Below the pieces are notes generated by a model that did not search any database, had not been told where the DNA came from, and was given only the letters and a program-made list of their open reading frames with translations. Both the position numbers and the translations under genes were made by a program. 64,000 nucleotides of DNA from Sanderia malayensis (Eukaryota; Cnidaria; Scyphozoa; Semaeostomeae; Pelagiidae). The stretch spans positions 5,074,743 to 5,138,742 of the forward strand of contig RQOL01000374.1 in NCBI GenBank assembly GCA_013076295.1. The letters run 5' to 3'. Shown here piece after piece: positions 19,725 to 30,696 of this stretch (positions within the stretch are counted from its first letter, which is position 1; each line of letters opens with the position of its first letter).

Positions 19725-21398
19725 TTATACACTTGTAAATGCTTTCTGACACTCTGCAATCATGCTGTTGAAACATGTTGAGAAGTGACCAAATGAAGAG
19801 AAACCCGACGGCAATGTCAACTGCAGAGAGCAAGTTGATGCAAATATACCATCTGAATGTTTGGAAAACACAACTCTAATGGGTTGCATGGGAAGAATCT
19901 TGCATCCTGTGCAAAATACAAGGAATCTTTCAAGTGTGGTTCTTGTGGCATACTGCAAGTATTGTCTCAGGTACTGGTAGGGCACTTGGCTCTCTTCACT
20001 TACATCTTGGAACCTCAATTTTTCAATTAACAATGCACTTGTAAGCTGATCATCTCTGTACACAAAGAGGGGCTCAAAAAGAGAAGAATTCTCCCTCATG
20101 ACCTCAAACACTTCAAGTAACTTTAATCCTTTGCGTAATTGGTCAAATGCAGCAACTCTTTTGCCAATAACATCATGAAAGACTAGTCCTTGTATTATTG
20201 TATCTCTTGTTGACATCTACAAGAAATTTACAGTCATTATGGTGTATACAAATATAGGACTCCTTGCTTAAATATACAAAATTGATCTACACAAAATTAG
20301 CATTTAAGGCCTTACTGATAAAAATTGATTCTGGCCACTTTCAATGAACAATTGCTGGAAACCCTGTTCCTCAAATATGCATCCAAGTTCTTCATTTGCT
20401 ATGTTGGCATCTAATATCTGAAAGATAACAACTGATCAGAAAGACATCTCAATAGATTGTACTCACATATGACATTGGCTATGGCACAATTTTTTTAAAG
20501 TTGATTTTTGACAATCTGACCTGTCAATGATTTCTAATTGTATTTCAATGGCTTCCAAAATAATATCAACAACAATAAGGCATAAATGAAAGCTTAAATG
20601 ATAAGCTTTTAAATAAAATTTTCAAAAGTCACAAATTCAGTCAGTCACAGCATAAATTTAACTTACCCCCTCAGCATACTGGTGTATTAATGGATTAACA
20701 GCATCATCAAGCGTCAAACAACCAATAGTTTCTGTTAACTCTTCTGTTATGAGAAATCTGTATGCAGCAGGGGCCAAACAATTGATCCGAATTCCAATCT
20801 GAGCAAGACAATGAGCCATTAACTTACCCAAAAGCTCAAAGACTCCAGAAAGTACTGTCCTCATATTGTAAACAGGATATTTCCTTCTCCCTGGTCCTTC
20901 AAATAATGGCTGCAAATCTTGAGTACCTTCAACCAGTTGGTGAAAAACATCAGAAAAAAACTGCCTGAGAACTCCTCCTGTGTCTACTGCTGCTTGTCCT
21001 TTGTACTGTACAGAGAGTTTGCCTGTAGGCTGGAAATCTGTTGATTTATAGAATGCAAAGGCTTCTTCCAGAGCATATTTTTGCTTAACTATTAATCTTT
21101 CATTATGACCTGTCAACTTGCCTCTGAGAAATACCATGGCTTTCACCATGGAGGTAAAAACTGGAGCCGTTGGTTGAAGGGATTCTTTGTTATCAAGTAC
21201 TTCCTGCATTAAATTTTGCAACTCTGTCAGCTCCACAGATCTATCATTTTCTGCTTGATCAACAGTACTTGATGATGCAACAGGTTCTGTTGTGTTCACA
21301 ACTGATGTTGATGCTGCAAGAACAGTGTTTGTTAATGTCAAATCTGCGTTTGAAGAGTTTACAACAGAAACAGGTGGTACTTCATTTGTCTTTGACAT
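19725..21398 (-). CDS. HECT-domain E3 ubiquitin ligase, three exons, intact
   Basis: Minus strand: exon 1 21398-20667, exon 2 20417-20316, exon 3 20216-19725. All junctions are GT-AG (GTAAG donors, TTTCAG and TTGTAG acceptors) and all are phase 0, giving 441 aa. The first ~120 residues are Ser/Thr/Val-rich and unstructured. The HECT domain starts near KLSVQYKGQAAVDTGG. Its C-lobe contains ASTCSLQLTLP, where Cys407 matches the HECT catalytic cysteine that accepts ubiquitin from E2. The short architecture resembles the G2E3-like genes that are multicopy in cnidarians and fish. Upstream (21400-21490) a short acidic frame (DSDDDEDFNLP) may be a further exon. Host gene or element cargo is not decided by the sequence. 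Confidence 0.85.
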
Positions 21399-21499
21399 TA
21401 ATGGCTCAGAGTTGGAAAAGCTGGCAAATTGAAGTCTTCATCATCATCACTGTCAATTGCACATGTTATACTGCTGACTTGAACTTTCAAACGACAGTA

Positions 21500-22360
21500 T
21501 AGCTTCCCTTGTCCCCACAGAGCTGTATATTAATGTATTGTATATTAATCCTACAACAAAACAAGAAGAGCTGTAGTATAATATATACAATTTTTGAAAA
21601 TAATATGCCTTAAAATTAACTCAAATGTTTATTTAAAAAATTATTGAGAACGACCTTCCATAATGACACCCAATCTTTATAACAACAACAAAAAACAAGC
21701 AAATAAACAACTTGATAGCCAAAACGCGTCAATATATTATGTTATCCCAATCATCCTTTTCCTATGTTCTTTCTATGTTCAATCCCCTAGCTCCTTTTTA
21801 CGAGAAAAGTAATGTTAAATAAAAGTCATTACTGTGCTTTGATGTTATTTAAAGAAGAACACATATATGTGTAAAACATGAATCCCAAAAAACTTGAAAG
21901 ATTAAACACTGATAATTAATGTTATCTCAAGAAATTGGGCGGTCAGCCTACCGGCCCGGATCGCTTGAGTAGCAAAACACATTTTACGGTCAGTGACCCC
22001 GATTGCAGTGCAAATTCCGGGCGGTACACCTGGCAGTACTCCCGGATGGGCGAACTGCAAATCATAACAAAGAAAATACTCAACAAAACAATATATAAGG
22101 AGAGGGAGGGAGGGAGAAATTGAACCTTCGTTGTTGATCCCCAAGAGTCGAATGATGGATGCTTTACTTTGTTACTGTGATACGATCCAGCTAGCTCTCA
22201 CACACAGTATGATCACAGTAAAACCCCTTAACACTCAACCCTCATAGGACGTAATGTCAAGGACTGGTTCCTTGAAGTTATTATCATTATTATGCCCAGC
22301 AAATAAACAAGCAAATAAATAATTTTCCCATTGTTGAAAAATGTCCATAATGATTTTGAT
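21500..22360. other. Intergenic, contains one copy of repeat R4 (21921-22025)
   Basis: Mostly AT-rich with no gene. The segment 21921-22025 (TTATCTCAAGAAATTGGG.. AGTAGCAAAACACATTTTACGG) is repeated at 23880-23980. The two copies flank the LINE relic in direct orientation. The unit has GC-rich, tRNA-like blocks and might be SINE-derived, which I cannot confirm. Confidence 0.45.
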
Positions 22361-22364
22361 TCAG

Positions 22365-23800
22365 AACTAACAACTATCGGCCAGTATCAAACCTCATGTT
22401 TCTTAGTAAGCTTATTGAACGCTGTGTTGCAAAACGATTAAATCAACATTTGAATCAGCACTCATTGACATCAAAATATCAATTTGGATACAAGAAACAC
22501 CACTCCACGGAACATTTACTCTTGACTGTCATTGACGACATCCTTAAATCGTTTGACAATAAAGCAGCTACTGTAATGTTGCTGCTTGATCTTAGTGCGG
22601 CATTTGATACAGTCGACCATACGAAACTGTTGCAAATACTTAAAGATGAAATGGGTGTTCAAGGAACAGCATTAAAGTGGTTTGAGTCATTCCTTGTATG
22701 CTGCGACCAGCAAGTTATGATTAATGGCACGGTGTCAAACCCATGCAGTTTAGAATATGGAGTTCCACAAGGTTCAGTGCTTGGCCCAGTATTATTCAAT
22801 ATTTACATAAAATCTTTGTACTCCAACATTCATGATAAATCGTTCAATGTGTACGGCTTTCCCGATAACCACCAAGTATATCAATCTTTTCACCCAATTT
22901 TTCAGTCTACCGTCCTAACGACAGGAATAACGAACTGTCTTGATTCTCTTAGTAATTGGATGGCATCTCATTTTTTGAAATTAAATAAATCAAAAACGAA
23001 GATCTTGGTGCTGGCTCCACCCTCTATACAAAAACAAATTGAAATATGTGGTCTTCTCCTTGATAAAGAATGCATACGCTTTGTTGATTCAGCTAAGAAC
23101 CTGGGGATTTGGTTGGATAAGGAATTGAGTTTTGAACTTCACATCAACAAACTTGTTTCTAAATGTCACTTGACATTGAGAAGCAATGCTAAAATAAAAT
23201 CTTTTCTACCAACAGATTGCATAAACACACTAATTTCTTCTCTCATTTCATCCAAACTGGACTACTGCAACTCCTTCCTATATCATATTTCCGAAAATAA
23301 ACTTCATGCTCTCGAATCTGTTGAAAATGCTGCAGTATGATTAATTTTTAACCACACAAAATTTGACAGATGTTCCTTATCTCCATTCTTTCTTGAGCTT
23401 CATTGGTTGAGGGTGAAAGAGCGCATAATTTTCAAAACTTGTTTAATAGTTCATAATTGTATATGGGGGGATGCACCTACGGCCTTGAAAGAAAAAATTA
23501 CACTTGGAGCCGAAAGAACTACAACCCTTGTAGTTCCCTCTGGCAAAAGTAAGTATTATGAGAGGTCTTTTTCCAAGGCTGGACCATCTCTTTGGAATAA
23601 ACTGCCTGAAGAGCTTCGCAAAATGCAAGATATAACAAGTTTTAAGAAAAAGCTCAAATCGTTTTTACTTATTAATAACATTGATAATTTTATTTAGTTA
23701 TTGAATTATTTAGTGTCCACTGTTGAGCAAGCAAACAGGAGATTTCTTGGTTGTAGAAGTAGTGAGTAAACAACAATTTATTATTATTATTATTAAATGA
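22365..23800 (+). pseudogene. 5'-truncated non-LTR retrotransposon (CR1/L2/jockey-like) reverse transcriptase
   Basis: Reading starts inside the RT domain (NNYRPVSNL), followed by LDLSAAFDTVDH (first catalytic Asp block) and YGVPQGSVLGPVLFNIY. The catalytic FADD box reads FPDNH, so one essential Asp is lost. The frame stops at 23340 and resumes at 23407-23697 with the C-terminal tail (LHWLRVKERIIF..AGPSLWNKLP). A run of ATT repeats at 23780-23798 is the simple 3' tail of CR1/L2-type elements. Dead copy. A shorter relative lies at 38650-39650. Confidence 0.85.
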
Positions 23801-23879
23801 TGTGATTCAGCATGCATCATTATAAACATTTCTTTCGAACATTAACCCTGCTTAAACAAGGCTTAACCAGCATTTTATG

Positions 23880-23980
23880 TTATCTCAAGAAATTGGCGAT
23901 CAGCCTACCGACCCGGATGGCTTGAGTAGCAAAACACATTTTACGGTCGGTGACCCTAATTTGCCGTGCAAATTCCAACC
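23880..23980 (+). repeat. Repeat R4, second copy
   Basis: Direct repeat of 21921-22025, about 80-90% similar by eye (shared CGGATxGCTTGAGTAGCAAAA). Confidence 0.6.
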
Positions 23981-24068
23981 ATAGAACACGTAGTGTGACC
24001 CCGCCGTACGTAACATAGTTTTTCCTGTAGAACTTAACTAAGAATTGTTCTCGTTATTATTACTATTA

Positions 24069-24757
24069 AGGCCCGAATACACCTAGCTATTTTACATTAT
24101 TTATTCTCCAGACATCCCAAAAATAGTCCTTCGGGGGGGGCAAATTGAATTAACACCTTGTCAAAATAAGCACAAGATGCTGAGAATATTCGATGGAATA
24201 AAATCAAAACGTTTTGATTTTATTCCATCCGATATTCTCAGCATGATTTTGTGTTTCTACCATAAAACTGCAGACATAAAGAAACCGACTGTCTGGTGAC
24301 ATATTTCTGTAGTATTTCAAAATTTCTAGTACTGAAATTCCAGTTTTTGGTCAATCAACATAAAAGAGACAATGTTCTTATGTTCCATCACATGCCTTAT
24401 CAATGGATGTTCATGGTAATTTATACTTTCCACATTCTTCGCGTGGTTGTCTCAAATCAACCTCACACTGTATACCTTTATGTTCTTTTCTGTATTTTCA
24501 ACCAAATGAACATTAAAATGCTGGTACAAATGAGGATTGTTTAAAACTCATTTAAATGCCCTATATCAATCATGTCCCCATATTAGGCCAAGCAGTGCTC
24601 AAATGAATGGGTTTATTGAATATAGAATGGAATATAGAATGGAATGTAGAATAGAAAATAGAACGCGCATATACACCTTGCAATATTCCGTTATTTATTC
24701 TAACCGCGGCTACTTTGGGAATAAATAATGCAAAATAGCGAGGTGTATTCGGGCCTT
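24069..24757. mobile_element. 689-bp MITE with AGGCCCGAATACACCT ends and TTA duplication
   Basis: Left end AGGCCCGAATACACCTAG and right end the inverse of AGGCCCGAATACACCTCG, preceded and followed by TTA. About 39 bp of TIR match. A TTA duplication fits Harbinger (TWA) elements. It contains a 66-bp near-perfect palindrome at 24178-24243 and the repeat R1, which recurs at 31657-31884 plus 34910-35115. A GGAATATAGAAT simple repeat lies near 24620-24660. No gene. Confidence 0.8.
24178..24600 (+). repeat. Repeat R1, intact copy with palindromic head
   Basis: Starts with the palindrome CTGAGAATATTCGATGGAAT..ATTCCATCCGATATTCTCAG and continues through CATGCCTTATCAATGGATGT to about 24600. At the point CAATG|GATGT it has no insertion and so serves as the empty site for the transposon at 31887-34909. 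Confidence 0.8.
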
Positions 24758-24841
24758 TATTCTTATTCTTATTATTATCATTATCTTTTGTTGCTGTTCT
24801 ATTATTTGGTTCGGAGATATCAATTCCTCCCCACCCTCCAA

Positions 24842-25050
24842 GCAATCTAATATATATATTCTGCGGAGTCACGTTCCCTGCGCATTCTCCTTCCCAAAAA
24901 CAATAGATTCGACCCTAAACAATAGGTCGAACGCCCAAAAACAATGGGCCGAAACGGCGAACCGTGTAATCACAAAGGCTTTTTTGTATGTGGATATATG
25001 GCAATGAAATTCACACAGAATGTTTACTTTATTAATTTAACCAGGGTAAT
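24842..25050 (+). repeat. Repeat R2, copy 1
   Basis: TAATATATATATTCTGCGGA through TTAACCAGGGTA is repeated at 29325-29528, where the assembly gap follows at the same point. High similarity. Confidence 0.75.
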
Positions 25051-25054
25051 GGAT

Positions 25055-25760
25055 TTTGTTTTTCGATTTTCTCCCAAATTATTGAATTATTCCATTAATT
25101 ATTCTGCTAATTGCGCTATCACGAAAAAACTACGGTTTACGCTGGCGAAACTTCCAAATTCGCGTCCCGAACTCCATTTTCGAACAGAGTATTCGCTCTT
25201 CACGTGACCCATTTCGCCTTTTGCTGTAACTTGATTGGCTCTTTGGCGACTTCACTTGAACTGTCACGCGTATTTCGTTATCATGCAAATTTGCTATCAG
25301 CTAATGTTTCTTGATAATAGATACACAGGCGAGCGTAGCGAGCCAACCGATTGTAAGTGGGGTTGAAAGAGGCATGAGTGAAGCGAATACAGCGCACGAA
25401 GTGCGCCCTATCAGTCAATGTTTCTTGATAATAGATACACAGGCAAGCGTAGCGAGCCAACCTATTGTAAGTGGGGTTGAAAGAGGCATGAGCGTAAGCG
25501 AATGCAGCGCACGAAGTGCGCCCTATCAGCCAATGTTTCTTTATATTACATAGACAGGCAAGCGTAGCGAGCCAACCTATTGTAAGTGGGGTTGAAAGAG
25601 GCATGAGCGTAAGCGAATGCAGCGCACGAAGTGCGCCCTATCAGCCAATGTTTCTTTATATTACATAGACAGGCGAGCGCAGCGAGCCAACCCATTGTAA
25701 GTGGGGTTGAAAGAGGCATGAGCGTTAGCGAGTGCAGCGCACGAAGTGCGCCAACCAGAT
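25055..25760 (+). repeat. Repeat R3 (copy b) and four 115-bp minisatellite units
   Basis: 25055-25300 matches 5815-6060. Then four units of 114-115 bp start at 25325, 25439, 25554 and 25669, each containing GCGAGCGTAGCGAGCCAACC and GCAGCGCACGAAGTGCGCC. GCACGAAGTGCGC is self-complementary. Open frames on both strands here are artefacts of the repeat. Confidence 0.85.
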
Positions 25761-25816
25761 TAAGGTTTTTTACTTGATGGGCTGTGGCGAGCGAGCGAAC
25801 GCGAGCGAAGACACCT

Positions 25817-25990
25817 GTATGTATGTATGTATGTATGTATGTATGTATATAGGTATGTATGTATGTATGTATGTATGTATGTATGTATGGATGTATATAG
25901 GTATGTATGTATGTATGTATGGGCATGAGCGAAGCGAATGCAGCGCACGAAGTGCGCCCACCAGATTAAGCTTTTTTTAATTGACGGGCT
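25817..25990. repeat. (GTAT)n microsatellite and minisatellite remnant
   Basis: GTAT/ATGT repeat over about 100 bp (25817-25920) with two ATATAG interruptions, followed by one more minisatellite piece. It produces Tyr-Ile-His-Thr and Met-Tyr-Val-Cys frames that are not genes. Confidence 0.9.
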
Positions 25991-26029
25991 GGGGCGAACG
26001 AGCGAAGCGAGTGATGACCCCTAGTTTCT

Positions 26030-26770
26030 CCATAAACAGTGGTGTTTTCAAAAAACATTAAGATGGGCTCCAAAAGCAACACCGCCAGAGTGGGTAAGGT
26101 TTCTTGTTACCAGACCCATATTTTCATTGCCGCAAATATAAAAACCAGTGCTCACAAAAACCAAGCAATATAGGCAAAATTTCGAAACGTTTTTATCATT
26201 ATTTTCGTTTTTATCTTATGATTGTTTCCGAGTCAAAGCGATAATTAACAGCAGACATGCAACTGACATCTCAATTTTTACATATGAGGCTTTTAAATTT
26301 TATCTTCTAGATTACTTAGATTACTTATTTCGCGATTGCATGCAAGAACAATGGCGAATGTTGTCTTTTTGCCCACCAGTGCCAAGCGAGTCATGTGACA
26401 AGCGCGTGTGACGTCAGCTGAAACAGCCCTATTAATTTCATGTGGGTAACTTAAAGAGTAACTTGTTTAAATCATCTATGATTTTTGCTTTACCAGCTAT
26501 CAAATTTCCATCTTGAGGTTTCTTGAGTTCCTGAGAGCAAACAGAACAAATATTGACACGAAAAATAGACAACCATAATTTTCGGATGATCGTGGAACTG
26601 GGGCGAATAAATTATTATCATTACCAAATTAGTTTTTTGCCCTTCGTGTAATTAACAAGCTTTTCGTCAATTGTTCGCATACCCTGTTCTTCTTCGAGAA
26701 TTTGGTCTGTGACACAGGCTATATTGGCACATGAGTAACTTAGAACATCGGTGATGAGGAAACAATTTCC
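26030..26770. other. Intergenic, nothing recognised
   Basis: Unique-looking AT-rich sequence with no supported gene or repeat. Confidence 0.4.
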
Positions 26771-28050
26771 ATGATGTGTTTCGCAACAGAAAATTGGATG
26801 GGAAACAACCAAACAACAGCAAAAATTTACCAATTAAAATTTCATGCAAGTCTTTCAGTTGACAATACAATTGCACTTGTTCCATCTCTTGCTCCATGCC
26901 GAAGATGTCAAGGATCCATGACAATGGTGGCTGCTATGTCAAATGATTTTTCAGCTACACAGATGTTGCTGTTGGCAAATGTCATTCTAGTTACAGGTAA
27001 ATCATATAATGAATAAAATTTTTAAGTAAACCATATTCATTTGATTGCAATTACTGCGCTGTTGAGCATGTACAGTACATCAATATATATATAATCATTA
27101 AATAATGTGTTACGTTTTTATGTTCAAGTCATGACAAATGAATGCTCTCACGGTGGGTTTCAACAGCATTATTGTGGCATGTCGGACAGCATTTTAAACA
27201 TTGAATCATTTTTCCTTTGCCATGACGTTTTCAGAAACTATCTTCATTTATTTGGCAACAGGTACTTTTACTTTTATTCATCATTATTAATTTCGCACAG
27301 TTTTCCCAATCTAACACCTTATTCAATGGTGGTACAGTACATCCTCGGTTATTCAAACCTCGATTATCCGAATGCCAAAAGTTTTTACTACATCAGTTAT
27401 TTGCAAGCCAATTCTTGATCACCACTTAAAATATCCCTTGTCTTTTTAAATATTCGCCCTTTATCAACGTTGAATCCAATGGAAACATCAAATTAACACA
27501 TCGGTTTTCATATTTGTGTTTAAAATTAACGAAACCGCTGAATGAAAATCGAACAGGAAATTCAAAATCCACGAGTTTCATCACATCACCCAACACCATT
27601 TCGTCCACAAGTATCGTCCCATCTTCCGTTTCAGCACCCCATGACAATTCTGGGTGATAACAATAAACTTCATAGTAAGATTAGTAGGTAAAAATTTTGA
27701 TTTTTTGAATTCCTTGATTATCCAAATTTTTGGCGTATCCGAACGGCCCAGCAAAAAATTGAGTTCAACTTGTTCGGATAATCAAGGAGGTACTGTATGA
27801 CCCAGAAAATGTTTATAATGTATGCTGGCTTCCAAAGCATTCAGTAATCACATGTAGCTTGATTGGTTTTTGTGAGAAGTGGAAAATCACATTTCAGTCA
27901 GCTGGTGTTCCCAAAGATAAGCTATTGAATTACCAACAACTGTTGTTTTGTTGGTATTCATTTTTGGATATTTTGGATGGTGATTATGAGTTAGAGTTTA
28001 TCTGTCGTGTGTGTGGGAAATTTCCCTAGATTATCAGCTGTGACGCAAGA
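26771..28050 (+). pseudogene. Unrecognised multi-exon gene relic, broken by a pogo-like MITE
   Basis: A possible exon (26771 to about 26996) ends in LLLANVILVTG at a GTAAAT donor and has a CRRC pair. A second block on the far side of the MITE (27797-28029) reads YDPENVYNVCWLPKHS..DYELEFICRVCGKFP with a CxxC pair and then a stop. The TA left after removing the MITE at 27335-27795 keeps the second block open across the junction, so the MITE inserted into coding sequence. I do not recognise the family; the cysteine pairs suggest a zinc-binding element-encoded protein. Confidence 0.35.
27335..27795. mobile_element. 461-bp pogo/Tigger-like MITE with TA duplication
   Basis: Ends CAGTACATCCTCGGTTATTC and the inverse of CAGTACCTCCTTGATTATCC, flanked by TA at 27333-27334 and 27796-27797. 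CAGTAnnTCC..TTATCCG ends with TA duplication are typical of pogo/Tigger. No transposase. Confidence 0.85.
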
Positions 28051-28503
28051 TGTCTTGGATTCTGAAAGTATTATTTGATAAATTCACTTGCTTCTTTGTT
28101 GCATGAAGACACTGGAAGATAAATGCTGTTGTCGACTACGGTAATACGCTGGCAAATATATTGTTAAATGCCAAAGCCCCTGCTATAAACAAGCTGCCAG
28201 AAATATACAAGGCAATCTGCTCGAGTGTATTCCAATGCACCATGTATACTATCTAGGATGATGCATTTTGTTTGCAAAAACAAACACGCTACATGATGAG
28301 ATGCAGCATTATTTATCAAGATCCTATCACCAGTCTTTACATTGCATTTTACGATGCAGACAACTTTGTCAAGAAGTGTTGCTACATGTTGTCTGCATCA
28401 TTTTGAAAACAATGTGGATCAGCAGAAGCAAAGAAAGATTTCATTTCGTTGTTTAATTGCTTGTGGACATTGCGAACAGATTGAGCACTGATCGAAAGAA
28501 CAT

Positions 28504-29285
28504 CTATATTATAATCGCCAGATGGTGCCCCGTGATTTCCAGGTCATCATGAATGCTTTTAAAATTTACTTCCTGCAAACAACAAGAGTCGGCAATGCGG
28601 TTCATGGTGCACTGCTCAAAGGATGTGTGAATGGTGTTATTTAACGCACACATGACACACAGAGAAGTACATCCCTGCATCTGTATACAAGGTTGCAATG
28701 CTGCACGATTGAATTGCTTCCAGATATGCTTATTTTTTGGAGAAGATTCTTCAAAAACAACTTGCAAGAAGTGTTGCAGATTCTTCACTGTGTTAGGTGA
28801 CCAGTTGTGTGCTTCTTTGCTGCTAGTTATCAATCGTGACCTGAATGTTTGCAGCATATTTTTTATATCAGGGCTTATGTTGGCATTTTGCTGCATACAA
28901 TCACACTTAGTTATGCACAAGGCAAAGAGCTCATTCAAATATCATCTTGTATTGACGAGTCAATAATTTGGAAACTTGATTCGTTTTGACCGTTGATGCT
29001 AGTTTGGTGTTTTTTAGGTGGTGCTGAAGTCGTTTCCATAGATTTGGCAACTCTTTTGCGCTTTTTTCCACCAGAAGATGTTTGCTTCTTAGCTATTTGT
29101 GCCTTAACGCCATATCGCTCAGCAAAGTTTAGAGCCATTTGCTGACAACATGCATGGCTGCAGTTGCAATTTATGCCACTGAAGCACTCTATACATTTGT
29201 GCTGATTATCAGCATTGAGAAATTTTAGCAAAGAATTGCTAAGCCACACCTTTTGTCTTCTCTCCCATGCAACTAAACCATACAA
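28504..29285 (-). CDS. Unrecognised protein(s), possibly one frameshifted gene
   Basis: A frame from 29285 to 28935 (116 codons) contains HKCIECFSGINCNCSHACC, a dense cysteine cluster, then a basic GGKKRKRVAKS segment. A second open stretch, 28938-28504, follows directly in another frame with further Cys residues (CALNNTIHTSFEQCTMN) and no ATG start. The abutting frames suggest a single gene with a frameshift or an intron. Family unknown. The upstream end runs into repeat R2. Confidence 0.3.
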
Positions 29286-29324
29286 AAAACTGGAGAAGCC
29301 TGTTGATTTTAATTCATTGATGCA

Positions 29325-29528
29325 TTCTAATATATATATTCTGCGGAGTCACGTGACGACGCACTTTCCTTGCCAAAAAACAATGGATTCGACCCGAAAC
29401 AATAGGTCAAACGCCCAAAAACAATGGGCCGAAACGGCGAACCGTGTGATCACAAAGGCTTTTTTGTATGTGGGTATATGGCAATGAGACTCACACTGAA
29501 TGCTTGGTTTATTATTTTAACCAGGGTA
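29325..29528 (+). repeat. Repeat R2, copy 2, ending at the assembly gap
   Basis: Matches 24842-25050 and ends at the same TTTAACCAGGGTA, directly before the Ns. Confidence 0.75.
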
Positions 29529-29628
29529 NNNNNNNNNNNNNNNNNNNNNNNNNNNNNNNNNNNNNNNNNNNNNNNNNNNNNNNNNNNNNNNNNNNNNNNN
29601 NNNNNNNNNNNNNNNNNNNNNNNNNNNN
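29529..29628. other. Assembly gap (100 N)
   Basis: Exactly 100 N, the usual placeholder for a gap of unknown size. Sequence may be missing, in particular the start of the Harbinger MYB-like gene and its left TIR. Confidence 1.
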
Positions 29629-30422
29629 GAAGACAGAGAAAATATTCCAAGAAAAAACAGGAAGAAGCAAGCAGCATGAAAAAAGGTCATCATAGAATTG
29701 TGGAGAAATTGAAAGAAATCCGACAGAATTTTTCGAAAGCTGTCACTGCAGGAAGCAGAAGTGGGAGCGGAAAATTTGTTTACGATTTTTACGATGTTTT
29801 AGTTGGCATTTGGGGTTGATCAGCTACCACTGAACCCCTTGCGTGTGGAGTTACATCATTTGCGAATCTTATTCAGGCTCCTGAAGTAGAAGAAGAGATT
29901 CCTGATGGTGTTTTGTTAAATGACAGTGTTGAAGACCAGACATTGTCAACTGAAACCACAACACCCAACAGCAGAAAAAGTCCAGCTTCCTCCAGTGGCA
30001 ATGCAGTACCACACCTAATTGACAACAAAATAAGGCACTTGGAAAAATCGTTGTCATCTGCACAGAGAGACCAAATCTTTTTGTCTGAAGCAAAGGAAGA
30101 CAAAGAGATTAGACGTGATTTAGGAAATTCAATTCTGAAATCATCTGACATGTTCAGTAATGCCTTGGGAAATGTCACTGCATCAATGACACAGCTTGGA
30201 AACAGCATTTGCAAGTCTATTGAAAAGCTTGCCCAAGCAATGATTGCTGCAAATCAGACAAGGCATCCTGTAAACCAAAATTTGTTTTACCAAAATCCTG
30301 GTATGACTGCTGCACAGACTGGAGAAATGTACCATGCACAAGCAAACATTCCATACCATCATCCAAGTCAGTCTTTCCAGCAGCAACAAAATGTTGAAGA
30401 AAATGTTTACCAATCACTATGA
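29629..30422 (+). pseudogene. Harbinger MYB/SANT-like accessory protein, one nonsense codon
   Basis: Frame open from the gap to 30422. The segment after the gap (HHRIVEKLKEIRQNFSKAV..GSRSGSGKFVYDFYDVLVGIWG) is the conserved middle of the second Harbinger protein, which binds DNA and helps the transposase enter the nucleus. A TGA at 29817-29819 follows IWG, where relatives continue. The rest (TEPLACGV, then Ser/Gln-rich and a coiled-coil-like RHLEKSLSSAQRDQIF) keeps the same frame to the end. The N-terminal trihelix part is lost in the gap. Convergent with the transposase at 30697-31655. Confidence 0.75.
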
Positions 30423-30696
30423 AATTTTGAACTATATATCTGGACTTCGATGTAATACATTTTCCGAACATTTGGACACATTATGATTATAATTATTCAC
30501 TATGATTATTATTATATATTAATTATAATTATAGATATTCACTATGATACTTTACTATGATACTATAGATAATCAGGAAGGTTCATGTAATGTACTTTGT
30601 TAAAATGTCCCTAACAAGTTCTCCCTCACTATTGTCACATGAATAAATCCGACAGGATTTATTCATCCCTCACTATTGTCACATGAATAAATCCGA
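30423..30696. other. Short spacer between convergent Harbinger genes
   Basis: AT-rich; contains CTCACTATTGTCACATGAATAAATCCGA twice in tandem (about 30625-30700) with a CGACAGGATTTATTC inverse, a local hairpin. Confidence 0.5.

Noticed and set aside
21921..22025. Possible tRNA gene or tRNA-derived SINE head in repeat R4
   Set aside because: GC-rich blocks recall A/B boxes, but I could not draw a cloverleaf or find a clean B box.
25546..25980. Long frames rich in Tyr-Ile-His-Thr or Met-Tyr-Val-Cys on both strands
   Set aside because: They are translations of a (GTAT)n microsatellite and minisatellite; no gene.
29424..29819. Open frame spanning the N run
   Set aside because: Joined only through ambiguous bases; the left part is repeat R2 and the right part belongs to the Harbinger MYB-like gene.
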